A DNA stretch of 64,000 nt from Klebsiella huaxiensis. GTDB taxonomy: Bacteria > Pseudomonadota > Gammaproteobacteria > Enterobacterales > Enterobacteriaceae. Shown here piece by piece: positions 23,823 to 32,356 of this stretch; positions within the stretch are counted from its first letter, which is position 1, and each line of letters opens with the position of its first letter. The stretch is taken from the NCBI RefSeq assembly GCF_003261575.2, contig NZ_CP036175.1, positions 1,054,001 to 1,118,000 of the forward strand, written 5' to 3'. A program made the translations under genes and the position numbers. The notes beneath the pieces were generated by a model. The model was not told where the DNA came from, did no database searches, and was given only the letters and a program-made list of their open reading frames with translations.

Positions 23823-24725
23823 TTAACCTTTAATTCCGCTGCTGGTCACGCCCTGTACGAAGTAGCGTTGTGCCAGGAAGAACACGATGATGGACGGCAG
23901 AATGGAGATACTCGCCATTGCCAGAATTTCGTTCCACGGAGCGCCTTCCGTGACGTCGATGGACATTTTCAGCGCCAGTGCGATTGGATACTTATCAACG
24001 CTGTAGACGTAAATCAGCGGGCCGATAAAGTCGTTCATGGACCACATGAACTGGAACAGCGCCACCGAGATAATCGCCGGTTTCAGAATCGGTACGACGA
24101 CGTACCACAGCACCTGAATGGAGTTACAGCCGTCAATTTGCGCTGCTTCTTCCATGTCGCGCGGAACGCCGCGCAGGAACTGAATCAGCATAAAGACGAA
24201 GAACCCTTGGGTGGCGAAAGCCAGTGGCAGGTACAGCGGCAGATAGCTGTTCAGCATGCCCATTTCACGGAACATCAGGTACTGAGGAATCAACAGCACG
24301 GTGCTTGGCAGCAGCATGGTGGTGATAAGCGTCGCGAACCAGAACTTCTTCCATGGGATCTCGAAGCGGGCAAAGCCGTACGCCACGATGGTGGAGGAGA
24401 TAATGGTCAGCAGTACTTTCGGGATCACATACTTGAAGGTGTTCAGCATGTAGTGGCCGAAGTTGTACTCGGTGCCGGTTTTCCAACCGTTGATAAACCC
24501 ATCCCAGGTCGCGTGGGCAGGCCACAGGCTCAGGGTGGTGAAGATCTCGTGGTTTGGTTTGAACGACGCCGAGAACATCCATACCAGCGGGTAGAGCATC
24601 ATCAGGCCAACGAACAGCAGGATCACATAGCGAATCGAGCGGCTAATTTTTTCACGACGCAGAGTCCGCGCGACTTCACGTTCGGCGATGTCCCTTGCTT
24701 GCGAGATTTGTTGGATATCAGCCAT
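23823..24725 (-). CDS. togN: Oligogalacturonide ABC transporter permease TogN
   Basis: This 300-residue inner-membrane permease has six predicted helices and the EAA loop that contacts the ATPase (EEAAQIDGCNSIQVLWYVVVPILKP). It pairs with TogM. The start at 24725 follows GGGAGG and gives MADIQQISQ; a longer frame to 24791 lies inside togM and is not credible. It overlaps the end of togM by 8 bp, pointing to coupled translation. Confidence 0.92.
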   Translation of the reverse strand: MADIQQISQARDIAEREVARTLRREKISRSIRYVILLFVGLMMLYPLVWMFSASFKPNHEIFTTLSLWPAHATWDGFINGWKTGTEYNFGHYMLNTFKYVIPKVLLTIISSTIVAYGFARFEIPWKKFWFATLITTMLLPSTVLLIPQYLMFREMGMLNSYLPLYLPLAFATQGFFVFMLIQFLRGVPRDMEEAAQIDGCNSIQVLWYVVVPILKPAIISVALFQFMWSMNDFIGPLIYVYSVDKYPIALALKMSIDVTEGAPWNEILAMASISILPSIIVFFLAQRYFVQGVTSSGIKG

Positions 24726-25608
24726 TTTTGCCTCCCTTATCGGCGGAGTAGAACACCCAATATTTCGAAGACTTAAACGCAATGGCGGCAAAGACCGCGA
24801 CGACCAGGAACAGCACCCATGCCAGCGCCGCGCCGTAACCCATATCGAAGTACTTAAATGCGGTGTCGTAGATGTAGAGCGAGAACAGATAGGTGGAGTA
24901 GGTTGGGCCGCCGCCGGTTATGACGTACGGGCCGGTAAACTCCTGGAACGCCTGAGTGGTCTGCATGATGAAGTTGAAGAAAATCACCGGTGTGATCAGC
25001 GGCACCGTGACCTTCATAAACATCTGCCATTTTGAAGCGCCATCGATCATTGCCGCCTCATATTGTGATTGTGGAACGTTCTGCAGCGCCGCGAGGAAGA
25101 TAACCATCGCTGAACCGAACTGCCAGACGCGCAGCAGAGTGACGGACATCAGCGCCAGCGAAGGCTCGCCGAGCCAGTTAACCGGGTCGAAGCCGAGCAC
25201 GCCGATAAAGCTATTCAGCAGGCCGTCGATGGCAAACAGCGCCCGCCACAGAACGGCAATGGCGACTGAGCTGCCGAGAATTGACGGAATATAGTAGGCG
25301 GTACGGAAAAAACCGATGCCGCGCAGTTTAAAGTTGAGGACGAAAGCAATCCCCAGCGCGAAAGCCAGTTTTAACGGGATGGTTAAAAAGACATACGCAA
25401 ACGTCACACCCATGGATTTCCAGAAGAGGCCATCTTCGGTAAGCATGTAGCGATAGTTTTCGATGCCATTAAACACCGGTGGACTCATCAAATCGTACTC
25501 AGTGAAACTGAGGAAGAAAGATGAAACAAAGGGAAAGGCGGTGAAGATTATCAGCCCTATGATATAGGGCGATATCCATGCCAATCCCAGCATTCTGTTT
25601 TCATTCAT
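24718..25608 (-). CDS. togM: Oligogalacturonide ABC transporter permease TogM
   Basis: First gene of togMNAB. The 296-residue permease (MalF-like, six helices) has the EAA loop YEAAMIDGASKWQMFMKVTVPLITP. With TogN it forms the membrane channel for short oligogalacturonides. AGGTAGG stands before the ATG at 25608. Two KdgR-like boxes upstream suggest repression lifted by pectin breakdown intermediates. Confidence 0.92.
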   Translation of the reverse strand: MNENRMLGLAWISPYIIGLIIFTAFPFVSSFFLSFTEYDLMSPPVFNGIENYRYMLTEDGLFWKSMGVTFAYVFLTIPLKLAFALGIAFVLNFKLRGIGFFRTAYYIPSILGSSVAIAVLWRALFAIDGLLNSFIGVLGFDPVNWLGEPSLALMSVTLLRVWQFGSAMVIFLAALQNVPQSQYEAAMIDGASKWQMFMKVTVPLITPVIFFNFIMQTTQAFQEFTGPYVITGGGPTYSTYLFSLYIYDTAFKYFDMGYGAALAWVLFLVVAVFAAIAFKSSKYWVFYSADKGGKNG

Positions 25609-25813
25609 ACATACCTACCTGGCTTACGAGTTTGTAATACGGATTCGGGTTTAGTGCCTTTCCCGCGAGCACTGTCGCCGGAAAGTTAATGCGTTCCTGG
25701 TATGTCAGCGGTGAGTCATCCCTTGTTAGCTTTGAGTTTCTGAGCTCTTTTCACTCTAATTATCCCTACAGAGCATGTGTTTTTTGATTTTGCCTTACCT
25801 GGTGTCCTGATTT

Positions 25814-25833
25814 TGTAAAACACCGTTTTAAAT
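25814..25833. promoter_or_regulatory. KdgR-like operator, proximal to togM
   Basis: The core AAAACACCGTTTT (25817-25829) fits RAAAC-N3-RTTTY and has A/T arms on both sides. It lies about 210 bp before the togM ATG. Confidence 0.65.
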
Positions 25834-25891
25834 TTATTTTATTGCGATTTATTACAGAGTCATTCAGTTCATCTCGGAAATGTGATCAAAG

Positions 25892-25910
25892 TCGAAACGA
25901 TGTTTCAAAA
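25892..25910. promoter_or_regulatory. KdgR-like operator, distal to togM
   Basis: GAAACGATGTTTC (25894-25906) is a perfect inverted repeat with a 3-base centre and the best-formed box in the window. Confidence 0.8.
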
Positions 25911-26100
25911 AATGCGAGCGCGCGCATTTTGCAGAGATAGCGGGGAATTGAGAAGGGGGGTGAAAATGAGAGCTAAGGCTGGTCTGGCGGGGTTAATTGC
26001 TTTGCTAATGATTGTTATTAAACATACTTTATGACAATTATTTTTGGCGGAAAAGTTCAGAAAATGGTGGGCATGCGAGGCATGCCCTGGTGAGGAGAAA

Positions 26101-26427
26101 CTATTTTTGCAGAAAATCCTGGCGGACGGGGGTAAATGTATCGAGCAGCGTCCCCGGCTTCAGGCAGACACAGCCGTGCATGATTTCCGGTTTCTTGTAG
26201 AGCGTATCGCCCGCGCTAACCACGTGCTTTTCATCACCGATGGTGAATTCAAACTCACCGGAGAGCACATAGGTGAGCTGCTCGTGAGGGTGGTTATGCA
26301 TTGGCCCAATGGCGCCCGCTTCGAAGTTCACCTCGACCGCCATCATCTTGCCATCATGCGCAAGAATGCGACGGGTGACGCCATTGCCCAGATCTTCAAG
26401 GGTGGTCTCTTTATGAAAAATAAACAT
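26101..26427 (-). CDS. kdgF: Pectin-degradation cupin KdgF
   Basis: KdgF speeds the opening of 4,5-unsaturated galacturonate to the linear 5-keto-4-deoxyuronate in the cytoplasm. This 108-residue single-domain cupin has the metal-binding motif HNHPHEQLTYVLSGEFE (about 44-60) and the second-motif His in PEIMHGCVC. It lies upstream of togMNAB on the same strand but 492 bp away, with its own KdgR-like box 22 bp before its start. Confidence 0.9.
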   Translation of the reverse strand: MFIFHKETTLEDLGNGVTRRILAHDGKMMAVEVNFEAGAIGPMHNHPHEQLTYVLSGEFEFTIGDEKHVVSAGDTLYKKPEIMHGCVCLKPGTLLDTFTPVRQDFLQK

Positions 26428-26445
26428 CCGCTGATCCTGTAGTTA

Positions 26446-26464
26446 AATGAAACGTTGTTTTATT
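26446..26464. promoter_or_regulatory. KdgR-like operator before kdgF
   Basis: AATGAAACGTTGTTTTATT holds the core GAAACGTTGTTTT (26449-26461) with well-matched arms, close to the kdgF start. Confidence 0.8.
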
Positions 26465-26563
26465 TAATTTATCCTACAAAAAACCAAAAGGAAACGATCG
26501 TCAGGAGAAGGTGGAAAGTTGATCACAAGTTTGGTTCACTGAAGGACTTCACATAAGGAGCGA

Positions 26564-27259
26564 ATGATGAAAAAAATTGGCCTGTTGGGTGGGATGAGCT
26601 GGGAATCGACAATTCCTTACTATCGCTTGATTAACGAAGGTATTAAAGCACGCTTGGGCGGTCTGCACTCCGCCAGCCTGCTGCTACACAGCGTGGATTT
26701 TCATGAAATCGAGGCCTGCCAGTCCTCGGGCGATTGGGACCGTGCGGGCGAGATCCTGGCACAGGCGGCTTTCGGGCTACAGCAAGCGGGAGCCGAAGCC
26801 ATCGTGCTGTGTACTAATACCATGCATAAGGTCGCCGATGCCATTGAAACACGCTGCGACGTGCCGTTCCTGCATATTGCCGATGCCACCGGGCGAGCGG
26901 TTACTGCCAAAGGCCAAAGCCGCGTCGCCCTGCTTGGAACGCGCTATACCATGGAGCAGGATTTTTATCGCGGTCGCTTACAGCAGCAGTTCGCCATCGA
27001 CACGCTGATTCCGGAGGCGGAAGATCGTGAGCGCATCAACCAGATTATTTTCGACGAACTGTGCCTGGGAACCTTTAGCGGAGATTCGCGCGACTACTAT
27101 CTTCAGGTCATTGACGCCCTGGCGGAGCAGGGGGCTGAAGGGGTTATCTTCGGCTGCACCGAAATTGGCCTGCTGGTGCCCGCAGAAAGCAGTCCGCTGC
27201 CGGTGTTTGATACCGCCGCGATTCATGCGGCGGACGCGGTTGAGTTTATGCTTTCGTAA
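26564..27259 (+). CDS. ygeA: Broad-specificity amino acid racemase YgeA (RacD family)
   Basis: This 231-residue aspartate/glutamate racemase-family protein interconverts L- and D-amino acids without PLP, using two cysteines: one in LCTNTMHK (about residue 84) and one in GCTEIGLL (about 198). It matches E. coli YgeA throughout. AAGGAG precedes ATGATG; the second Met (26567) corresponds to the E. coli start. Its end overlaps that of convergent lysR by 14 bp. The gene follows araE directly in E. coli but here is 12 kb away because the csc/tog block lies between. Confidence 0.95.
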   Translation: MMKKIGLLGGMSWESTIPYYRLINEGIKARLGGLHSASLLLHSVDFHEIEACQSSGDWDRAGEILAQAAFGLQQAGAEAIVLCTNTMHKVADAIETRCDVPFLHIADATGRAVTAKGQSRVALLGTRYTMEQDFYRGRLQQQFAIDTLIPEAEDRERINQIIFDELCLGTFSGDSRDYYLQVIDALAEQGAEGVIFGCTEIGLLVPAESSPLPVFDTAAIHAADAVEFMLS

Positions 27260-28172
27260 GTACCGCTTCGAGCGGAGTCAGGATGCGCGGCAGGCTATTT
27301 TGCAGATGCAGAGCGAAAGCATCGACCAGCGCGGAACCGGGGCGGTGCAGCGGACGAACCAGGCTGACGGTAAACGGCACTTCAATACTAAAGCGGCGAA
27401 CCACTACGCCGTTCCCGGCGTAATCCAGCGCGGTGAGTGGGTTGACCACCGAGATCCCCACCCCCGCGCGTACCATGGCGCAAATTGAGGAGGCGCTGTG
27501 CGTTTCGACGACCATTCGCCGTTTGACTTGATGCTCGAGGAACAAAGCATCCAGTAATTGACGGTAGCTATCCGTTCGCGACAGGCTGATATAGTTTTCG
27601 CCGTGAAAATCCGCAGGCGTCAACTCTTGTTTAGCGGCAAGCGGGTGGCCTTGCGGCAGCACGCTTACTTCGTTGAGCGTCAGCAGCGGTGTGCGCTCGG
27701 TTCCGGCGGGAGTGTGCAGCGTTTCGGTTAACCCCAGATCGTGACGCTGAGCCGAAAGCCACTCTTCCAGCAGCGGTGATTCCTGAGGGATGATTTGCAG
27801 GCTAACGTCCGGGTAGCGCGTCAAAAACGGCTCCAGCAGCAGCGGCAAAAAAGATTGCGAGAATACTGGCAGACAGGCGACCGACAGCTCGCCCTGGCGA
27901 AATTCGCGCAGACTTTCGGCGGCGCTAACGATTCTGTCGAGGCCATACCAGGAGCGCTGCACTTCTTCAAACAGGCGTAACCCCTGAACTGTTGGCTGCA
28001 GACGACCGCGGGCGCGGGCAAACAGCTTCAGGCCCAATACCTTTTCAAAGCGCGCCAGCTCGCGGCTGACGGTCGGCTGCGAGGTATTCAGCATCCGCGC
28101 GGCTTCCGTCAGATTGCCGGTGGTCATTACCGCATGGAAAATTTCAATATGGCGCAGGTTGACGGCGGGCAT
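27246..28172 (-). CDS. lysR: LysR, activator of lysA
   Basis: LysR activates lysA, the last step of lysine synthesis, and is the founding member of its family. The 308 residues start with the helix-turn-helix (MTTGNLTEAARMLNTSQPTVSREL) followed by the effector domain. It is divergent from lysA with a 134-bp gap holding both promoters, as in E. coli. Confidence 0.97.
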   Translation of the reverse strand: MPAVNLRHIEIFHAVMTTGNLTEAARMLNTSQPTVSRELARFEKVLGLKLFARARGRLQPTVQGLRLFEEVQRSWYGLDRIVSAAESLREFRQGELSVACLPVFSQSFLPLLLEPFLTRYPDVSLQIIPQESPLLEEWLSAQRHDLGLTETLHTPAGTERTPLLTLNEVSVLPQGHPLAAKQELTPADFHGENYISLSRTDSYRQLLDALFLEHQVKRRMVVETHSASSICAMVRAGVGISVVNPLTALDYAGNGVVVRRFSIEVPFTVSLVRPLHRPGSALVDAFALHLQNSLPRILTPLEAVLTKA

Positions 28173-28306
28173 GGGTGTTCCTCAAGTGACGTGAGCTATA
28201 TCATTTTTGCATAGACTGGCAATAAAACGATATTTTTTATTCCTTACAGGCTGTGGCGTAATCGTAAAAAAACACAAACAACGCACACACAGCACCGGAG
28301 TTCCTT

Positions 28307-29569
28307 ATGCCACGCTCGCTTTACGCTACTGATACCGATCTGACCGCAGAGAACCTGCTGCGGTTGCCTGCCGAATTCGGCTGCCCCGTCTGGGTCTACG
28401 ACGCGCAAATTATTCGCCGCCAGATTGCCCAACTGAGTCAGTTCGACGTCGTGCGTTTTGCGCAGAAGGCCTGCTCAAATATTCATATCCTGCGCCTGAT
28501 GCGTGAACTGGGTGTAAAAGTGGACTCAGTGTCGCTGGGCGAGATCGAGCGCGCGCTGGCGGCGGGATACGATCCGCACCAGCATCCGGAAGATATCGTT
28601 TTTACCGCTGACCTGATTGACGATGCAACGCTGGCGCGGGTGAAAGAATTGCAGATCCCGGTCAACGCCGGGTCTATCGACATGCTAAGCCAACTGGGCG
28701 AAGTCTCTCCGGGCCACCGCGTCTGGCTGCGTGTGAATCCAGGCTTCGGCCACGGTCACAGTCAAAAAACCAATACTGGCGGTGAGAACAGCAAACACGG
28801 GATCTGGTACAGCCATTTACCGGCGGCACTGGAAGTGATGCGCCGCTACCAGCTACAGCTGGTGGGTATTCATATGCATATTGGTTCCGGCGTCGATTAT
28901 GGCCATCTGGAACAGGTATGCGGCGCGATGGTGCGTCAGGTTATCGAGTTCGGCCAGGATCTGCAGGCGATCTCGGCCGGCGGCGGATTATCGATCCCCT
29001 ACCATGAAGATGAAGAGGCGATCGATACCGATCACTACTTTGGATTGTGGAATGCGGCGCGCGAGCAGGTGGCGAAGCATCTGGGTCATCCGGTCGCGCT
29101 TGAAATCGAGCCGGGTCGCTTCCTGGTGGCGGAATCCGGGGTGCTGGTTTCTCAGGTTCGCAGCGTGAAAGAGATGGGCAGCCGCCACTTCGTGCTGATT
29201 GACGCCGGTTTCAACGATCTGATGCGTCCGTCAATGTACGGTAGCTATCATCACATCACCGCTCTGGCGGCAGATGGCCGCGACCTTAGCGCGGCGGCGG
29301 AGATTAAAACCGTAGTCGCCGGGCCGCTGTGCGAATCGGGTGATGTCTTTACCCAGCAGGAAGGGGGAAAGGTGGAAACGCGGCTGCTGCCAGCGGTGGT
29401 ACCTGGCGATTACCTGGTGCTGCACGACACCGGCGCTTACGGCGCATCGATGTCTTCTAACTACAATAGCCGTCCACTGTTACCTGAAGTGCTGTTCGAC
29501 AACGGCAAAGCGCGGCTGATCCGTCGTCGTCAGACGATTGAAGAGCTGCTGGCGCTCGAGCTGCTGTAA
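28307..29569 (+). CDS. lysA: Diaminopimelate decarboxylase LysA
   Basis: LysA converts meso-diaminopimelate to L-lysine and CO2 using PLP. The 420 residues show the PLP Lys54 (FAQKACSN), HIGSG, the glycine-rich phosphate site SAGGGLSIPY, EPGR and CESGD near the C terminus. GGAG lies before the ATG. It is divergent from its activator lysR. REP hairpins follow it. Confidence 0.98.
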   Translation: MPRSLYATDTDLTAENLLRLPAEFGCPVWVYDAQIIRRQIAQLSQFDVVRFAQKACSNIHILRLMRELGVKVDSVSLGEIERALAAGYDPHQHPEDIVFTADLIDDATLARVKELQIPVNAGSIDMLSQLGEVSPGHRVWLRVNPGFGHGHSQKTNTGGENSKHGIWYSHLPAALEVMRRYQLQLVGIHMHIGSGVDYGHLEQVCGAMVRQVIEFGQDLQAISAGGGLSIPYHEDEEAIDTDHYFGLWNAAREQVAKHLGHPVALEIEPGRFLVAESGVLVSQVRSVKEMGSRHFVLIDAGFNDLMRPSMYGSYHHITALAADGRDLSAAAEIKTVVAGPLCESGDVFTQQEGGKVETRLLPAVVPGDYLVLHDTGAYGASMSSNYNSRPLLPEVLFDNGKARLIRRRQTIEELLALELL

Positions 29570-29611
29570 GGTGATGCCTGAAGGGGTTTTGCCGATAGTG
29601 TCTGCGTTTCT

Positions 29612-29694
29612 GTCGGGTGGCGGCTAGCGCCTTACCCGACCTGCAGGGGATTGCGGATTTTATAGGCCCGGTAAGGCGTCAATCGCCGCCGGGC
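29612..29694. repeat. REP pair (BIME) after lysA
   Basis: Two GC-rich hairpins, GTCGGGTGGCGG...CCTTACCCGAC (29612-29640) and GCCCGGTAAGGCG...CGCCGCCGGGC (29666-29694), form a BIME between convergent lysA and the LacI-type gene. Its sequence differs from the REP type elsewhere in the window. Confidence 0.85.
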
Positions 29695-29706
29695 AATTCC
29701 AGCTAA

Positions 29707-30717
29707 TTATTTGTAATACGGCCCCGTTGTCACCGATTCGCGCAGTACCAGCGTACCGGTAAACGGCGGGATCGTCTCAATTGGCTGATCGTTCGCCAGC
29801 TTGATGGCCTGATCGATAGCGGTGGTAATCATGTTATCGATCGGCAGATAGACCGTGGATAGCCCCGGTTCCAGCCATTTTGCGCTCGGCGCGTCATCAA
29901 AGCCAAATAACGAAATATCCTGCGGGATCCGCAGCCCCGCCTGATGCAGCGCTTTCGAAGCGCCCAGCGCCATATCATCGTTACAGGAAAACAGCGCGCT
30001 AAAGGTTGTTTTCTCTTCCAGCAGTTCACGGCACAGCTCATAGCCGCGGGTCATGGTGGAGTCACCGTACTTCACTTTTGCCGGATCCCATTTGATACCG
30101 TGTTTTTTCAGCGCATTACGATAACCTTCCAGACGGGCTTTACCCGTCGGCGTGTGCATTGGCACGGTAATACAGGCGATATCGCGGTGACCCTGGGTAA
30201 TCAGGTACTCAACTGCCTGAAATGCCGCGTCCTGCTGTTCGAAGAACACGCAGATCTCTCGCGCCTGGCTAACGTCGCGGTTAATGACCACCAGCGGCAT
30301 ATCGATGGACTCAATCAGCGACATGATTTTCTTTTCGCTCATATGGCGGGTGTAGAGCACGATGGCGTCGCACTGGCGATCGGCCAGCATCTGCACCGCT
30401 TCTTCTTCACGCTCCGGCGCATCGTGGCCGTCGGTGACGATCAGCTGTTTGCCCCAGGCCTCTGTTTGTCGGGATGCCTGCTGCAATAAACGTCCGAAAT
30501 AGAAACCGTCAAAGGTGGAAACCACCAGACCGATGCTGTTGCTCGTGCGCTTCGCCAGCGAGCGGGCGAGAAAGTTAGGTCGATAACCCAGCTCTTCCAT
30601 CGCCTTAAAAACCTGTTGGCGGGTGCTCTCTTTCACCTGACCTGTGCCGTTCAACACGCGGGAAACCGTCGCTTTAGAGACGCCTGCGCGAATTGAGACA
30701 TCCAGCATTGTAGCCAT
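29707..30717 (-). CDS. casR: LacI-family repressor of beta-glucoside operon, CasR/AscG-like
   Basis: This 336-residue LacI-family regulator has the N-terminal helix-turn-helix MLDVSIRAGVSKATVSRVL and a sugar-binding core. It resembles E. coli AscG in pattern (VSKATVSRVL.G.G, SNDDMA, IGFDD). It is divergent from a PTS IIC gene and a GH1 gene, the layout described for casRAB of K. oxytoca, so it likely represses that operon until a beta-glucoside enters. The symbol is tentative. In E. coli lysA and galR are adjacent; this locus separates them. Confidence 0.8.
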   Translation of the reverse strand: MATMLDVSIRAGVSKATVSRVLNGTGQVKESTRQQVFKAMEELGYRPNFLARSLAKRTSNSIGLVVSTFDGFYFGRLLQQASRQTEAWGKQLIVTDGHDAPEREEEAVQMLADRQCDAIVLYTRHMSEKKIMSLIESIDMPLVVINRDVSQAREICVFFEQQDAAFQAVEYLITQGHRDIACITVPMHTPTGKARLEGYRNALKKHGIKWDPAKVKYGDSTMTRGYELCRELLEEKTTFSALFSCNDDMALGASKALHQAGLRIPQDISLFGFDDAPSAKWLEPGLSTVYLPIDNMITTAIDQAIKLANDQPIETIPPFTGTLVLRESVTTGPYYK

Positions 30718-30857
30718 TCATCCGATTCCTGATATCACGTGGTAACGCGCAGTTTATCACAGACATTCAGGGGGATATGGCTTCATGGCGGCGCAAAAAA
30801 CTATCGCGATCACGCTTTTACAGGAATTGATCCTCTGAAAAATGAAATGGCAAATGC

Positions 30858-30955
30858 GGTATGCCAATTTAAGCCTGTCTGGAATGCCAATGAGCGGGTT
30901 GCGAGTTTAGTCACAGAACTTTTTCTCATCAGTGATTATTTTTTGGTATGCCAAT
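30858..30955. promoter_or_regulatory. Three 11-bp repeats, probable operators of the cas operon
   Basis: GGTATGCCAAT occurs at 30858-30868 and 30945-30955, and GGAATGCCAAT at 30881-30891. The last copy sits in the palindrome TTGGTATGCCAA. Spacings are 23 and 64 bp. They lie in the 294-bp gap between the LacI-type repressor and the PTS gene and are good candidates for its binding sites. The rest of the gap shows no gene. Confidence 0.55.
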
Positions 30956-31011
30956 AGGTGTTTGGCTGTACACCTGGTGCGCTATAAGCCCTTAAACCTG
31001 AGGTATCCTCT

Positions 31012-32349
31012 ATGGCATTGCAGGACAAACTGATCGACTCACTGGGGAGTTTCGCCACGAAATTCAACAGCTACCGCTACATCATGGCGATAAAATCCGC
31101 TTTTATTACCCTGATGCCGGTGATCATCGTTGGCGCCTTTTCGGTGCTGATCTCCAATATGGTGCTGGATCCTAAAAACGGACTCGCCAGCTTTCAGTCA
31201 CTCTCTTTTCTGGCGGCGCTTAAACCCATTACCAGCGCGATCAACTACGCGACGCTTAACTTTCTCAATATTGGCGCCGTCTTTCTTATCGGTATCGAGC
31301 TTGGGCGAATTAACGGCATCAAGAGCCTGTTTCCCGGCCTGCTGGCGGTGATCTGTTTTATCTGCGTTACGCCGACCACCGTCGAGATGATGGTCGACGG
31401 GCAAATGCATGAAGTGAAAGATGTGCTACTGCGCCAGTTCTCTGATACCCGCAGCCTGTTCCTCGGCATGTTTATCGCCATTCTGTCGGTGGAGATCTAC
31501 TGCTGGCTGGAAGGGCGTAAGGGGCTGAAGATCAAAATGCCGGATACCGTACCGCCCAACGTATCGGCGTCGTTTTCCGCTCTGATCCCATCAATTATCA
31601 CTACTACGCTGATTGCCACCTTTGGCTTTATTTTTCATCAGACCACCGGCATGTATCTCTATGACGCGGTCTATCAAGTGGTGCAGCAGCCGCTGGAGCG
31701 CGTGGTACAAAGCCTGCCGGGGATCCTGCTGCTGATGTTCGTTGCGCAGCTGTTCTGGGTTATCGGTATCCACGGTAACCAGATGATCAAACCGATCCGC
31801 GAGCCGCTGCTGCTGGGGGCGATCACCGTCAATATGAGCGCCTTTGAGCAGGGCAAAGAGGTGCCGAATATCATCACCATGCCGTTCTGGGATGTTTATA
31901 TGAGCATCGGCGGTTCGGGGTTGACGATTGGTCTGTTGATTGCGGTGATGATCGGCACGAAACGTAAAGAGATGAAGGAGATCGCCAAACTGTCGATTGG
32001 ACCGGGGCTGTTTAACATCAACGAGCCGGTGATTTTCGGCATGCCGATCATGCTCAACCCGATCCTCGCGATCCCCTTTATTATCACTCCGCTGGTGACC
32101 GGCAGCATCGGCTACTTTGCGACGGCAGCCGGTTTTGCTGGTAAAGCGGTGGTGATGGTGCCGTGGACCACGCCGCCGCTGATTAACGCCTGGCTCTCTA
32201 CGGCGGGCTCGATGGGCGCGGTGGTAACGCAGCTTATCTGCATCGTAACTGCGGTGCTTATCTACCTGCCGTTCGTCAAAATTGCCTCCCGCCGTGCGGA
32301 CACCGCTCAGCGCCAGGCGGAAAACGCGCAGGTCAGCCAAAACGCATGA
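31012..32349 (+). CDS. casA: PTS cellobiose/beta-glucoside enzyme IIC, CasA-like
   Basis: This 445-residue IIC membrane component of the lactose/cellobiose PTS family brings in a beta-glucoside while phosphorylating it. Family features include about 10 hydrophobic spans, IGIHGNQM (about 259-266) and GLFNINEPVIFG, part of the sugar site. No IIA or IIB gene is linked, so those must come from elsewhere in the genome. It is followed after 7 bp by the GH1 gene, and the pair resembles casAB of K. oxytoca (cellobiose, arbutin, salicin). The symbol is tentative. Confidence 0.85.
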   Translation: MALQDKLIDSLGSFATKFNSYRYIMAIKSAFITLMPVIIVGAFSVLISNMVLDPKNGLASFQSLSFLAALKPITSAINYATLNFLNIGAVFLIGIELGRINGIKSLFPGLLAVICFICVTPTTVEMMVDGQMHEVKDVLLRQFSDTRSLFLGMFIAILSVEIYCWLEGRKGLKIKMPDTVPPNVSASFSALIPSIITTTLIATFGFIFHQTTGMYLYDAVYQVVQQPLERVVQSLPGILLLMFVAQLFWVIGIHGNQMIKPIREPLLLGAITVNMSAFEQGKEVPNIITMPFWDVYMSIGGSGLTIGLLIAVMIGTKRKEMKEIAKLSIGPGLFNINEPVIFGMPIMLNPILAIPFIITPLVTGSIGYFATAAGFAGKAVVMVPWTTPPLINAWLSTAGSMGAVVTQLICIVTAVLIYLPFVKIASRRADTAQRQAENAQVSQNA

Positions 32350-32356
32350 GGACACT

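Larger units (their letters stand above)
25609..26100. promoter_or_regulatory. togMNAB leader and promoter region
   Basis: No gene is seen in these 492 bases. The stretch has two KdgR-like boxes (25817-25829, 25894-25906) about 77 bp apart and TGTGA at 25881-25885, a CRP-type half-site whose other half is poor. The leader before togM is about 200 bases long, with no clear riboswitch-like fold visible to me. Confidence 0.6.

Noticed and set aside
23031..24776. Antisense frames over togA and togN (213 and 342 codons)
   Set aside because: Both mirror well-supported ABC transporter genes and have shadow-like composition.
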